Shown: positions 18,891 through 28,231 of the stretch, in pieces
Position numbering within the stretch: position 1 is the first letter of the stretch
How the letters are laid out: every line of letters starts with the position of its first letter
NCBI RefSeq assembly: GCF_000478175.1
Contig: NZ_KI515776.1
Coordinates: 1-64,000 of the forward strand
Direction: 5' to 3'
Source: Corynebacterium sp. KPL1814
GTDB lineage: Bacteria > Actinomycetota > Actinomycetes > Mycobacteriales > Mycobacteriaceae
Length of the DNA stretch: 64,000 bases
Notes under the pieces: model-generated
Seen by the model: the letters and a program-made list of their open reading frames with translations, nothing else
Databases searched by the model: none
Told to the model about the DNA's origin: nothing
Program-made: the position numbers and the translations under genes

Positions 18891-19862
18891 ATGGGCAAAA
18901 AATCTAAACAACCGCTGCTGCCGACCCTGCACAAGGGCTCGGCCGAAGAGCCGTTGCGCATCCTCATTTCTTGGAGTCCTTCCTCTTCCGGTACGGAACC
19001 CCTCGACTTCGCCGCCTGGCTATCGCGCACCGCGGTGATTGAGGTGCGCGTTATTTCCACGGTTTTCCAGCCTTGGACCACGACGTCTTTGTCCAAGCTG
19101 GGCGGGAAATACAAGAAGTGGTTTAAAGAACAGAAGCAGGCGTGCGCTTCTGCCACCGCCGCAGCCCTGACGGAGGCAGGTATCCCGGAAAAGTACTGGG
19201 ATGATACGCCCTCCGTGCTTGTCGATGGCCCCTCTCGCCCCCAGCTCCTTACTGAGATGGCCCAGGATTTTCAGGCCGATATCATCCTGCTAGGCCCCAA
19301 CCAGGCCGCGCCCAAGGGCCGCTTTTTCCCCGGCTCAACTGCGGATACCCTCCTGCACTACTCGCCGCAATCCTTAGGGCTTATCCCGCGCAAGGCCAAG
19401 TTATCGAAACACGGCGTGACCCGCTTTAATTTTGTCATTACGGAGCGCGGTGACCGTGCGGATAGGGAATTATTAGGCGCAGCCGCGCTGGCAGATCGCT
19501 GGGATTTGCCCCTGCGCATCTTGGCTTTCTCAGCGAATGAACTGCTGAATTCCCCGTCGAAGGATAAAAGCGATATTGCGCTCAAGCTCACTGCGGAGTG
19601 GCACGAGGATTCGTTGGCAATGCTCGACCGGGCTCGCGACCACATCCAAGATTTCTTCCCCGAGCTCGAGGTCTCCTCCGAGATCGGCTCTGGGGCCGGG
19701 TGGTCCGGTGCGGTTGATTCACTCAAGTGGAAAAAGGGCGATCTAATGTTGATGGCCTCTGCCCCTCAAGGGCCCATCGCGCGGGTCTTTTTGGGCTCTA
19801 CCGCAACCGAGTTACTCCCTCATATTCGCGTACCGGTACTCATTCACCCCGCGACCGACTAG
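18891..19862 (+). CDS. uspA: Tandem universal stress protein
   Basis: A 323-residue protein with two USP-like domains. The C-terminal one ends in MLMASAPQGPIARVFLGSTA, the G-x-(9)-G-S/T nucleotide-binding pattern, and the N-terminal one has a variant LLGPNQAAPKGRFFPGSTA. It probably senses or buffers stress in the cytosol by binding ATP or AMP. It follows the MarR gene in the same direction and may be its target. Confidence 0.8.
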   Translation: MGKKSKQPLLPTLHKGSAEEPLRILISWSPSSSGTEPLDFAAWLSRTAVIEVRVISTVFQPWTTTSLSKLGGKYKKWFKEQKQACASATAAALTEAGIPEKYWDDTPSVLVDGPSRPQLLTEMAQDFQADIILLGPNQAAPKGRFFPGSTADTLLHYSPQSLGLIPRKAKLSKHGVTRFNFVITERGDRADRELLGAAALADRWDLPLRILAFSANELLNSPSKDKSDIALKLTAEWHEDSLAMLDRARDHIQDFFPELEVSSEIGSGAGWSGAVDSLKWKKGDLMLMASAPQGPIARVFLGSTATELLPHIRVPVLIHPATD

Positions 19863-19872
19863 GCTTTAATGT

Positions 19873-20343
19873 ATGAGCTCGCGCCCAGAGCACCCCGAAA
19901 ACGACCTGACGACCGACGCCGATTATGCCAACCTGCGCCGGCCTGAGCCGCAAAGCTTCGATGATTTGGCAGACGAGCCCGATCCCGTCGAGGTAGCCGC
20001 CGCCAACCGGCGCTCTACCCGCCAAGCCATCTGGTACATGGTGTCCGTGCTGGTCATCTCCGCGCTGTACGGCTTCGGCGTCGCGCTCTTTTCGCGCCTT
20101 AGCGGCGGCCCACTGTGCGAGGATGGCACCGCAAGCTGGCTGTGCACCGAAGGTCACCGAATCTTCTTTGCCATTTCCACCATGATCATCCCACTGCTGG
20201 GCATGATTGGCTGCGCGATCATTATGGTGCGCAAGCTGCGCCGCTACCTTCGCTGGCGCAGCTGGATGGCGATCTTTTGGGTGGTGGCCTTCAACTTCAT
20301 GATCTGGGCTATTAGCGATATTCAGCTGCTATTGGTGCGCTAA
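19873..20343 (+). CDS. Membrane protein of unknown function
   Basis: A 156-residue protein with an acidic cytoplasmic N-terminus of about 50 residues, then three membrane segments (near 55-75, 95-120 and 130-150). A short outer loop contains two Cys ([17 protein letters not shown]) that may form a disulfide. It starts 10 bp after the USP gene, so it is probably co-transcribed. I do not recognise the family. Confidence 0.65.
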   Translation: MSSRPEHPENDLTTDADYANLRRPEPQSFDDLADEPDPVEVAAANRRSTRQAIWYMVSVLVISALYGFGVALFSRLSGGPLCEDGTASWLCTEGHRIFFAISTMIIPLLGMIGCAIIMVRKLRRYLRWRSWMAIFWVVAFNFMIWAISDIQLLLVR

Positions 20344-20364
20344 CCCCACACCTAGCTGTCCAAG

Positions 20365-21297
20365 CTAGCTGGCAAGGCGAAGGGCCACTTCCTCACAATC
20401 CGGCCTCCCGCAATGCTGGGTTTCCACATTTTGGATGCAGTCATCACAGATGAGCACCTGCTGGCGGCACGTGTCTTCATTAATGCAGTTGTGAAAGGTA
20501 TTAGTTCCCTTGCCACAGTGCACGCAGTGGCCCAATTGGATAAAGCCCGGATCCTCTAGTCCTTGGCCAAATTCCTGGTGCATGCGCTTGTCAAAGACGT
20601 ACATGGAGCCTTCCCACAGCCCATCATTGCCGTACTTCTCGCCGTAGCGCACGATGCCGCCGTCGATTTGGTAGATCTCGTTGAAGCCGCGGTTCTTCAT
20701 TAGAGAGGAAAGGATCTCGCACCGGATGCCGCCGGTGCAATAGGAGACGACCGGCTTGTCCTTCATCCAGTCATATTTGCCGGATTCCAGTTCCTCGATG
20801 AAGTCATGGGTGGTGCGCACATCCGGCACGACGGCATTTTTGAACTTGCCAATCTCGGCTTCCATGGCATTGCGGCCATCGAAGAAGACGACGTCATCTC
20901 CGCGCTCTTCTACCAGCTTGTTGACCTCTTCCGGCTTCAGGTGCGTGCCGCCGCCCACGACGCCGTTTTCATCCACCTTCAGCTCGCCCGGCGCGCCAAA
21001 GGCCACGATTTCATCGCGCACCTTGACCGATAGGCGCGGGAAATCCTCGGCTCCGCCATCGGACCACTTGAACTGCATGCGCTTAAAGCCCGGGTACTCA
21101 CGGGTTTGGCGCACGTAGCGCTTGCAGGCATCCATGTCGCCGCCGACGGTGCCATTGATGCCGTGTTCCGAAATGAGGATGCGCCCCTTCAAGCCCAGGG
21201 ACTCGCACAGGGTGCGCTGCCATAGCATGACGGCGGTGGGATCCTCGATGGGGGTAAAGCAGTAATACAGGAGAACTTTGCCGATAGTCACGCCCAT
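20365..21297 (-). CDS. trhO: tRNA uridine(34) hydroxylase, rhodanese-like
   Basis: A 310-residue TrhO/YceA protein. The N-terminal acylphosphatase-like part (residues 1-100) is followed by a rhodanese domain with the active Cys in [10 protein letters not shown] Cys-rich C-terminus ([27 protein letters not shown]) is typical of the longer family members. The enzyme makes 5-hydroxyuridine at the wobble position of tRNA. It lies convergent to the preceding membrane protein. Confidence 0.9.
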   Translation of the reverse strand: MGVTIGKVLLYYCFTPIEDPTAVMLWQRTLCESLGLKGRILISEHGINGTVGGDMDACKRYVRQTREYPGFKRMQFKWSDGGAEDFPRLSVKVRDEIVAFGAPGELKVDENGVVGGGTHLKPEEVNKLVEERGDDVVFFDGRNAMEAEIGKFKNAVVPDVRTTHDFIEELESGKYDWMKDKPVVSYCTGGIRCEILSSLMKNRGFNEIYQIDGGIVRYGEKYGNDGLWEGSMYVFDKRMHQEFGQGLEDPGFIQLGHCVHCGKGTNTFHNCINEDTCRQQVLICDDCIQNVETQHCGRPDCEEVALRLAS

Positions 21298-21333
21298 AAT
21301 CTTAGGCGCGCTACCGGCAAGATCCCCAATTCC

Positions 21334-22830
21334 TTAGCGCTTTTGGTAGAGCGCCTTCTTGCGGGCGAAGACCGGATCCGAGGTCACGAGCACGCCGAGG
21401 TTACGGAAGATTCCCTCATCCACCGAGCCCAGGATGGTGGTGGTGTGGACGTCGCAGCCGGCGAGTTCCTTGATCTGTTCCAGCGCCTTGCGGGCATCCT
21501 CGTCCTTCGCGGCGGATACGGATAGCGCGATGAGCACCTCATCGGTGTGCAGGCGGGGGTTGGAAGAGCCCAGGTGCTTCGTCTTCAGCGTTTGGATTGG
21601 CTCTATCGATTCCGGCGAAAGCAGGTGGGTATCGTCATCGATGCCGGCCAAGTACTTAAGGGCATTGAGCAGCATCGCCGCGGAGCAGCCCAGCAGCGGC
21701 GAGGTGCGGCCGGTGATGATGGTGCCATCGTGAAGCTGCATCGCGGAGGCGGGTCCATCGGTTTCCTCCGCGCGCTTGCGGGCCGGGCCAACCACAGGGC
21801 GGTCATCGGCTTTGATGCCGGCCTTCGCCATGACGACGGCGGCGCGCTCAGACTGCTCATCGCCCAGCCCGGCGCGGGCTTCTTCCACCTTGGCCTTGAA
21901 GTAGCGGCGGATGATTTCCTGTTGGGCGGCGGCGCGGCAGACCGCATCATCGGTAATGCAGTAGCCGGCCATATTCACGCCCATGTCCGTGGGCGATTCG
22001 TACGGCGTGGTGCCGGTGAGCTTTTCCAGCAGGGTCCGCAGCAGCGGGAAGGCCTCAACGTCGCGGTTGTAGTTCACCGTGGATTCGCCGTGGGCGCTCA
22101 AGTGGAAGTGGTCAATAATATTGGAATCGTTCAAGTCCACGGTGGCGGCCTCGTAAGCGAGGTTGACCGGGTGCTCGAGGGGCAGGTTCCAGATGGGGAA
22201 GGTCTCAAACTTGGCGTAACCAGCGTTATTACCGCGCTGGTGCTCGTGGTAGACCTGCGATAGTGCGGTGGCGAGCTTGCCGGAACCAGGGCCTGGGGCG
22301 GTGACAACCACCAAGTCCCGGGAGGTTTCCGCGAACTCGTTCTTGCCAAGGCCATCCTCAGACACAATGAGGTCCGTATTCGTGGGATAGCCAGGGATAA
22401 CGCGGTGGCGGGCTACCTTGAGGCCGAGGCGCTCGAGCTTTTCGATGAACGCTTCTGCCTGCGCATTTCCGTCTTCCACCTGGGTCATGACGATGTTTTC
22501 AACCAAGAAGCCGCGGCTGCGGAATACGTCCACCAAGCGCAAGAGGTCATCTTCATACAGGATGTCTAAATCAGCGCGTACCTTGTGGCGGGCAATGTCT
22601 TTGGCGTTGATGCACGGGAGGATTTCAATTTCCTCTTTGATGCGCTCCAGCATGGCGATCTTGTTATCCGGGGTAAAGCCCGGCAGCACGCGGGAGGCGT
22701 GCATATCATCGAAAAGCTTGCCGCCCATTTCCAGATAGAGCTTTCCGCCGATTTCTTCGCGGCGGGCCTGGATGTGCTTTGACTGCAGCTCTATGTATTT
22801 TTCACGGTCAAAACCGATTTCATGCGTCAT
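21334..22830 (-). CDS. DUF1846 family protein
   Basis: A 498-residue protein of the DUF1846 family, starting [20 protein letters not shown] and containing [18 protein letters not shown], a phosphate-binding-like loop. Its biochemical role is unknown; the family is found mainly in Firmicutes and some Actinobacteria, and members have been crystallised without an assigned function. GAAGGG precedes the ATG. Confidence 0.82.
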   Translation of the reverse strand: MTHEIGFDREKYIELQSKHIQARREEIGGKLYLEMGGKLFDDMHASRVLPGFTPDNKIAMLERIKEEIEILPCINAKDIARHKVRADLDILYEDDLLRLVDVFRSRGFLVENIVMTQVEDGNAQAEAFIEKLERLGLKVARHRVIPGYPTNTDLIVSEDGLGKNEFAETSRDLVVVTAPGPGSGKLATALSQVYHEHQRGNNAGYAKFETFPIWNLPLEHPVNLAYEAATVDLNDSNIIDHFHLSAHGESTVNYNRDVEAFPLLRTLLEKLTGTTPYESPTDMGVNMAGYCITDDAVCRAAAQQEIIRRYFKAKVEEARAGLGDEQSERAAVVMAKAGIKADDRPVVGPARKRAEETDGPASAMQLHDGTIITGRTSPLLGCSAAMLLNALKYLAGIDDDTHLLSPESIEPIQTLKTKHLGSSNPRLHTDEVLIALSVSAAKDEDARKALEQIKELAGCDVHTTTILGSVDEGIFRNLGVLVTSDPVFARKKALYQKR

Positions 22831-22910
22831 GATTTATCGACCCTTCAATAGAAATAAAATCAATCCGCGCTTCGAGTTTACTCTTTTTCATTCCCCGGCG
22901 CCACGCGCCC

Positions 22911-22942
22911 TAGTTGGGGTCGACCAACTATTTCACTACACT
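22911..22942 (+). promoter_or_regulatory. Palindrome and promoter of the nei gene
   Basis: TAGTTGG-GGTCGA-CCAACTA (22911-22930) sits where the -35 should be. A -10 TACACT (22937-22942) is 6 bases before the ATG at 22949, suggesting a leaderless mRNA controlled by a repressor. The palindrome does not resemble a LexA box. Confidence 0.45.
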
Positions 22943-22948
22943 GAAGCT

Positions 22949-23764
22949 ATGCCTGAAGGTCACGTGATCCACCGCCTAGCCCTCACACTCAACGCGGACT
23001 ATCGCGGGACGCCACTCAGCGTGACCAGCCCGCAAGGCCGCTTCGCCACCGAGGCGGCCATTCTGGACGGTACAGAAATCGACCACGCAGAGGCCTTTGG
23101 CAAGCACCTCTTCGTGCACTTCACCGCCGCGGACCCGGCGCATATCCTCTATATTCATCTGGGACTCATCGGCAAGCTGAGCTTCGAACCGCGTGAGGAA
23201 ACCCGCGGTCAGATCCGCATACGCATAGACAATGGGACGCAGGCCGCACAGCTGCGCGGGCCCCAATTTTGCCTGCTGCTCACGGAGGAGGACTACCAGG
23301 CCCGGCTGACCAAGGTAGGACAGGATCCGCTCCGCGCCGATGCCGACCCCGAAGCCCTGTGGGCCAAGGTGCACAAATCCCGCCGCAGCATAGGCTCCCT
23401 CATGATGGACCAGCACCTGTATGCCGGTGTGGGCAATATCTACCGCGCGGAGGCCCTCTTTCGCGCCGGCCTCTCCCCTTTCACTCCTAGTAAGGATGTT
23501 TCCCGTGAAACATTCTTCGCCATCTGGAAAGACCTGGTAGAGCTCATGAACTACGGCGTGGAGCACGGCCGCATCGATACCGTGCGGGCCGAGCACTCCC
23601 CCGAGGCCATGGGCCGCGACCCGCGCAAGGATGATCACGGCGGCGAAGTCTACGTCTACCGGCGCGCGGGCCTGCCCTGCTACGTCTGCGGCACGCCGAT
23701 TGCAGAGCAGGTAATGGAGGGCAGAAACCTCTTCTGGTGCCCCACCTGCCAATCCGCTGCTTAA
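22949..23764 (+). CDS. nei: Fpg/Nei-family DNA glycosylase
   Basis: A 271-residue base-excision repair glycosylase and AP lyase. It has the catalytic N-terminus PEGHVIHR (Pro2, Glu3), the helix-two-turn-helix region QHLYAGVGNIYRAEALFRAG, and a C-terminal zinc finger CYVCG...CPTC. The MPEGH start indicates a Nei2-type enzyme rather than Fpg (MPELP). The start at 22949 is fixed by the need for Pro2. A longer in-frame reading to 22772 is rejected. A one-mismatch parS site lies inside the gene at 23498-23511. Confidence 0.92.
   Translation: MPEGHVIHRLALTLNADYRGTPLSVTSPQGRFATEAAILDGTEIDHAEAFGKHLFVHFTAADPAHILYIHLGLIGKLSFEPREETRGQIRIRIDNGTQAAQLRGPQFCLLLTEEDYQARLTKVGQDPLRADADPEALWAKVHKSRRSIGSLMMDQHLYAGVGNIYRAEALFRAGLSPFTPSKDVSRETFFAIWKDLVELMNYGVEHGRIDTVRAEHSPEAMGRDPRKDDHGGEVYVYRRAGLPCYVCGTPIAEQVMEGRNLFWCPTCQSAA
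23498..23511. other. Degenerate parS site
   Basis: GTTTCCCGTGAAAC differs from the 14-bp parS palindrome at one central position. It is read as VSRET within nei. It lies 21.6 kb from the nearest perfect site, so it may be weak or accidental. Confidence 0.4.
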
Positions 23765-23781
23765 GGCCTATAGTGGCGGGC

Positions 23782-25374
23782 ATGCGACCTGCCTATAGTG
23801 TATCCGCCGTTCGTTCCGCCGAGTCCGCGCTCCTCGCACAGCAGAGCCACGATGATGAGCTCATGCGCCTGGCCGCGCGGGGCATTGCCGCCACGGCGAA
23901 ATCCATGCTGACAGGCCCAGCGCCTCGCCGCATCTCCATCCTGGCCGGGCCTGGCGGCAATGGCGGCGATGGCCTTTATGCAGGCGCTTTCCTCGCCGAG
24001 GAGGGCTATGGCGTCGAAGCAATCCTCGTCGCCGGTTCCGCGCACGACCCAGCGTTGCAGGCCTTTAAGGCCGCCGGAGGAACCATTACTGAGCAACCGC
24101 GCGCGGAGGCCACAGGTCTGCTTATTGATACCGTCGCTGGCCTCAACTCCACCCGCGGCCTCAGCGGTGCAGGCCTTGCCGCGTACCGCGCGGCCAAGCA
24201 GCACGATATCCCGGTGCTTTCGGTGGATATCCCCTCTGGCATCAATGCCGATACGGGCGTGGCCGCGGAGAATGCCGTCGAGGCAACGATTACCGTGAGC
24301 TTCGGTTGGGCGCGCGCCGGCCACATCTTCGCCCCGGAATGCGGCACGGTGGTCCTGTGCGATCTGCATCTACCCAACGGGCCGCGGTCCTTTGCGGAGG
24401 AACTAACGGCCTCGGCGGAGCCAGCGGGCTATATCGCCAACGAGCCCACCATCGATCTCCCCTTCCAGTGGCCCGCGGAGCCCGTGCTTGCCGATGCCCA
24501 CTTGGGCCACGTCACCGCCCCCAAGCCCGTGGGCTGCACAGGGCCCATCGTGGACCCCACTCCCCACGCTTCGAGCACGAAATACACCGGCGGGGTCACC
24601 GCCATTTGCGCTGGCAGCAACGCCTATCCCGGCGCGGGCATCCTAGCGGCTACCGGCGCGGTGCGCGCGACGCCGTCCATGGTGCGGGTGATAGATAACG
24701 ATGCCGTGGTCCCCCACTTGCCCGAGGTGGTTCCCCACCCGAGCGCCGAGGACAAGGTGCATGCCCAGGCGTGGGTGGTTGGCCCTGGCCGCGGCACCGA
24801 TGAGGCAGCGGCCATCGAGCTCCGCGCCGTCTTAGATCGCGAGCTGCCCACCATCCTGGATGCTGATGCCCTGACGCTGCTCGCCCAGAGCGCTGAGCTG
24901 CGCGATCGCGTCCGCTCCCACCCGCGTATCATTCTTACCCCGCACGCCGGCGAGTTCCGCCGCCTCTACGAGGCCACCTTCGGCCGCGAGCTCGATCTCA
25001 GCGAGGGCGTGGGCCCGCGCCAGCGCGAGCTGGCCGAGGACTTGGACTGTTTTATCCTGCACAAGGGCCGCATCACCACGGTGACCGCGCCCGGCCAGGC
25101 CATCTACGGGATGAATGCCGGTCACTCTTATGCGGCCACCGCAGGATCCGGCGACGTATTATCGGGCATCCTCGGCGCCACCATTGCGCAGGTAGACCAC
25201 GCGAAGGCCGATGCCGAGTACATCATTATGGAGATCCTCCACGCCGCCGCCCTACATCAACACGCGGCTGCCATTGCGGCGCATACCCCCGATGGTTTTG
25301 GCATTTGTTCCGCTTCCCAGATCGCCGCGGCGATGCCCCAGTCCATCGCCCGCCTGCTAGTTATGCACCGTTAA
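23782..25374 (+). CDS. nnr: Bifunctional NAD(P)H-hydrate repair enzyme
   Basis: A 530-residue fusion. The N-terminal YjeF_N domain is an NAD(P)HX epimerase with PGGNGGDG. The C-terminal ADP/ATP-dependent NAD(P)HX dehydratase has ILDADALTL, ILTPHAGEF and the catalytic AGSGDVLSG. Together they restore hydrated, inactive NAD(P)H. The start MRPAYS at 23782 is 17 bp after nei, so the two may be co-transcribed. Its 3' end overlaps hrtA by 14 bp in convergent orientation. Confidence 0.92.
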   Translation: MRPAYSVSAVRSAESALLAQQSHDDELMRLAARGIAATAKSMLTGPAPRRISILAGPGGNGGDGLYAGAFLAEEGYGVEAILVAGSAHDPALQAFKAAGGTITEQPRAEATGLLIDTVAGLNSTRGLSGAGLAAYRAAKQHDIPVLSVDIPSGINADTGVAAENAVEATITVSFGWARAGHIFAPECGTVVLCDLHLPNGPRSFAEELTASAEPAGYIANEPTIDLPFQWPAEPVLADAHLGHVTAPKPVGCTGPIVDPTPHASSTKYTGGVTAICAGSNAYPGAGILAATGAVRATPSMVRVIDNDAVVPHLPEVVPHPSAEDKVHAQAWVVGPGRGTDEAAAIELRAVLDRELPTILDADALTLLAQSAELRDRVRSHPRIILTPHAGEFRRLYEATFGRELDLSEGVGPRQRELAEDLDCFILHKGRITTVTAPGQAIYGMNAGHSYAATAGSGDVLSGILGATIAQVDHAKADAEYIIMEILHAAALHQHAAAIAAHTPDGFGICSASQIAAAMPQSIARLLVMHR

Positions 25375-25996
25375 CGTCCTGCTTGCTCACGCGGCCGTCT
25401 TTGACCTCGACCACGTGGTCGGCGAAGGTGAGCAAGGAGCGATCGTGGGTGACCAGCACGGTGGCGGTGTGCATCTCCTGGGTAATATCGCGCAGCAGGC
25501 GGATGATTTCCTGGGAAAGGTGGGAGTCGAGGGCGGAGGTGGGTTCATCGGCAAGCAGCAGGTTCGGCTCATCCATCAAGGCGCGCGCGATATTGACGCG
25601 CTGACCCTGACCGCCGGAAAGCTGACCGATGCGGCGATTGCCCATGCCCTTGAGACCAACGAATTCTAGCAGCTCATCGGCGCGATCCTTGCGCAGCTTG
25701 CGCCCGGCCATGTGGTCCATGATGAGCAGCTGATCGCGCACCTTGAGCGAGGACAACAGGTTGGACTGCTGGAAGATGATGGAGTTCGTGCCATTGACCT
25801 CGACGGTGCCGGAGTCCGGCGTGATGAGTCCGGCGCCCACGGAGAGCAGCGTGGACTTACCGGAACCGGACTCGCCCACGATGGCGGTGAGGGTATCGGA
25901 GTCGGCGCTAAAGGTGGCATTATCAAGCGCGGTGGTCGTCGTCGTGCCGTCCTGGAAGGTGACGGTGGCGTTGCGAATATCAAGGATGGTGGACAT
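25361..25996 (-). CDS. hrtA: Heme exporter ATP-binding protein, HrtA-like
   Basis: A 211-residue MacB/LolD-type ATPase with Walker A GESGSGKST, Q-loop QQSNLLSSL, signature LSGGQGQRV and Walker B LLLADEPTSALD. It follows the permease with 1 bp between stop and start. The identification as HrtA rests on the adjacent FtsX-like permease and the divergent NarL-type two-component pair. This is the layout of hrtBA-chrSA in C. glutamicum and C. diphtheriae, where it removes toxic heme. Confidence 0.85.
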   Translation of the reverse strand: MSTILDIRNATVTFQDGTTTTTALDNATFSADSDTLTAIVGESGSGKSTLLSVGAGLITPDSGTVEVNGTNSIIFQQSNLLSSLKVRDQLLIMDHMAGRKLRKDRADELLEFVGLKGMGNRRIGQLSGGQGQRVNIARALMDEPNLLLADEPTSALDSHLSQEIIRLLRDITQEMHTATVLVTHDRSLLTFADHVVEVKDGRVSKQDVNGA

Positions 25997-25997
25997 T

Positions 25998-26981
25998 TTA
26001 GGCATTTCCTCCCAATGCATCGAGGGGGTTGGCTTTGGCTACGCGGCGGGTGGAAACCAAGGCACCGGCCATGCCCAGGATCCAGATGCCCACCGCGGGA
26101 ACGATGATGGTGCGCACGGATACGTCGAAGGGGACGGTGCCGGAGGCCAGCAGGCCAAGCAGCCAGCCGACGAACGCGCCGAGGATGGTGCCGGCTGCCA
26201 AAATCAGTGCGGCTTGGGCCAGGGCATCGCGCCGCAGGTAGCGCACCGAGGCTCCCAGGGCGCGCAGGATGGAAAGATCGCGGGTGCGCTGCAGGGTCCA
26301 CACTGTCAGGAAGGCGACGGTGACTAATGCGGAGATGCCGTAGAGGAAGCCCTGCATGGTCAACAGCGAACCGCGCTCGGACTGATAAGCGGGCAGGCCG
26401 GAGAAGGAATCAGACATCTCGACCGAGCCGGGGACCTCTTCGGAGTGCAGGGCAACCGTGCCGACCACACCGTCTGGTGCGTGGCTCACCTTCTGCCAAG
26501 TCTGGGTAGATACCCATACCACCGGCGAGTGGGAAAACTGCGTTTCGGCAACGGTGCCCTCTACGGAAAGGTCTACCCCACCGATATTCACGGTGTCGGA
26601 GGCATCAATCGTGTCAGACAGGACGGCGCCATCTTTGGAGATGGTGGCGTTGGAATTAGGGATGGTCGTACCGGCCGGCAAGCCCATCACGCCTACCGCG
26701 CCCTCGCCCTCCAATTTAGTTTGCGCGGTGCCCAAGGCAATCGCATCGCCGGAAAGATCCTTCTCATGGATCTCGGACTCGTTATACGCGGGCTCTTCGG
26801 TAGAAAAGCTGACATAGGGGTGATCCTGCGCCACGGCCTCAAGCGCCGAGGTATTTTGCTTGGACAGGCCCTCCGTCAGGCCGGAAAGCATAACTAGGAG
26901 CAGGGTGATAAGCGCTACGGTGCCGCCGATGAGCCCGAAGCGGCCGCGCGCTGCGGTAATTTCACGAATAGCTAAGAACAT
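25998..26981 (-). CDS. hrtB: Heme exporter permease, HrtB-like
   Basis: A 327-residue FtsX/MacB-type permease with one N-terminal membrane segment (about 15-40) and a large outer domain (about 45-205). Three C-terminal segments are separated by the coupling loop TRDLSILRALGASVRYLRRDAL (given in part: ILRALGASVRYLRRD). The fold matches HrtB, which takes heme from the membrane. It is first in the operon and shares a 110-bp divergent promoter region with chrS. Confidence 0.83.
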   Translation of the reverse strand: MFLAIREITAARGRFGLIGGTVALITLLLVMLSGLTEGLSKQNTSALEAVAQDHPYVSFSTEEPAYNESEIHEKDLSGDAIALGTAQTKLEGEGAVGVMGLPAGTTIPNSNATISKDGAVLSDTIDASDTVNIGGVDLSVEGTVAETQFSHSPVVWVSTQTWQKVSHAPDGVVGTVALHSEEVPGSVEMSDSFSGLPAYQSERGSLLTMQGFLYGISALVTVAFLTVWTLQRTRDLSILRALGASVRYLRRDALAQAALILAAGTILGAFVGWLLGLLASGTVPFDVSVRTIIVPAVGIWILGMAGALVSTRRVAKANPLDALGGNA

Positions 26982-27026
26982 ACTTCTATAGTCCCTTTGT
27001 GCAGGTCAGAAGTAATCGGCGGCCTA

Positions 27027-27083
27027 GTTGAACCTCCAGTCAACCAACTGGTTGATCCCTCATCCACCCTCCGGCAGATACTG
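27027..27083. promoter_or_regulatory. hrtB-chrS divergent promoter with candidate ChrA sites
   Basis: A palindrome TCAACCA-AC-TGGTTGA (27040-27055) lies between the divergent genes, with a GTTGA half-site at 27027-27031. A -10 GATACT (27078-27083) lies 8 bp before the GTG of chrS. The palindrome is centrally placed to serve both promoters, as expected for ChrA, but the ChrA motif cannot be verified here. Confidence 0.5.
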
Positions 27084-27091
27084 TAGAAAAT

Positions 27092-28231
27092 GTGTTTTCT
27101 GGACAGAAATTATGGCTCTGGGGCTTACACGCCATGTTCGCGTTCCTGCTGCTTTTCGGCGTGGCCCGCGCCTACATCGATGACCGCCTAGATGCCCGCG
27201 CCATCCTTTTGGCCATCGGCCTAGCCGCGGTGTACGCGGCCGCGCGCTGGCTTCCCACCTGGCTCTGGCTCACCGGGCTGTGCCTGCTCTGGTTGGGGCT
27301 GATGGTCCACGCGCAAGATTTCATGTGGCTCGAGTTCCCGCTCATCTTCGTCTTCCTGCGCGCCTTGCCCAAGTGGCCCGGGCTTATCTCCATCACGGTG
27401 CTGTGGGCGGCGGCCGCCTTCATTCCCGCGTGGCTGCATCCGGATGGCTGGTCCATCGCCGCGGCCATCGGGCCGCTTATCGGCACGACCTTTGCCGCGG
27501 GCGTGTTTTATATCCAGCGCCGGTTGCAGGCGGAGGCGGCGCACCACAGGGACATCGCCAAGCAGCTGCAAGAAACCCAGGCCGAGCTGGCCGCCAGCGA
27601 GCACCAGGCCGGGCGCTTGGAAGAGCGCGAGCGCCTGTCCCGGGATATCCATGACACCGTGGCCCAAGGGTTGAGCTCCATCCTGCTGCTATCCCGCGCC
27701 GCCCGCACGACCGATGACCTAGAGACCAAGAACGAGCAGCTCGCCGTCATCGAGGACACCGCAGGCGAGAACCTAGCCGAGGCCCGTCGCTTCGTCCGCG
27801 AGCTCGCCGGGCCCGATGAGCGCCTGGAAACCCAGCTGGATTCCAACCTGTCCCAGATGCGCCGGCGCACGGAGGCTTTGGGCGAGGACACCACCTTTGA
27901 CCTTGTGGTTTCCGGCAGCGGCAGCGTACCCAGCGATATCAAGCAAGTGGTCGTGCGCGCCGCGCAAGAGGGCCTTAATAACGTGATCAAGCACGCGCAC
28001 GCCTCCCGCGCGGTGGTCACCCTGGGCCTTTTCGAGGATGCAGTCACCCTGGACGTCGTGGATAATGGGCACGGTGTAGTTGCGCCCCCGCGCCACGGCG
28101 ATGACAGCGGTTTTGGCTTGCAAGGATTGTCCCAGCGCGTGGAGAGCGTCGGTGGCTCCCTGAGCCTCGAATCCGGCGATGGCACCGCCCTTGCCATTAG
28201 AATCCCCCTCAAGGAGCAGCCCCATGGTTAA
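27092..28231 (+). CDS. chrS: Sensor histidine kinase, ChrS-like
   Basis: A 379-residue NarL-family kinase. Five to six membrane segments fill residues 10-140, followed by a coiled-coil linker. The HisKA_3 motif is RERLSRDIHDTVAQG (phosphoryl His187), and the ATPase domain has AAQEGLNNVIKHA, DNGHG and GFGLQGL. The membrane-only sensor with almost no outer loop matches heme sensors such as ChrS. The start is an unassisted GTG at 27092, possibly leaderless. An ATG at 27134 is an alternative. Its end overlaps chrA by 8 bp. Confidence 0.85.
   Translation: MFSGQKLWLWGLHAMFAFLLLFGVARAYIDDRLDARAILLAIGLAAVYAAARWLPTWLWLTGLCLLWLGLMVHAQDFMWLEFPLIFVFLRALPKWPGLISITVLWAAAAFIPAWLHPDGWSIAAAIGPLIGTTFAAGVFYIQRRLQAEAAHHRDIAKQLQETQAELAASEHQAGRLEERERLSRDIHDTVAQGLSSILLLSRAARTTDDLETKNEQLAVIEDTAGENLAEARRFVRELAGPDERLETQLDSNLSQMRRRTEALGEDTTFDLVVSGSGSVPSDIKQVVVRAAQEGLNNVIKHAHASRAVVTLGLFEDAVTLDVVDNGHGVVAPPRHGDDSGFGLQGLSQRVESVGGSLSLESGDGTALAIRIPLKEQPHG

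Noticed and set aside
22772..22948. N-terminal extension of nei
   Set aside because: The enzyme needs Pro at position 2 (MPEGH), which fixes the start at 22949.
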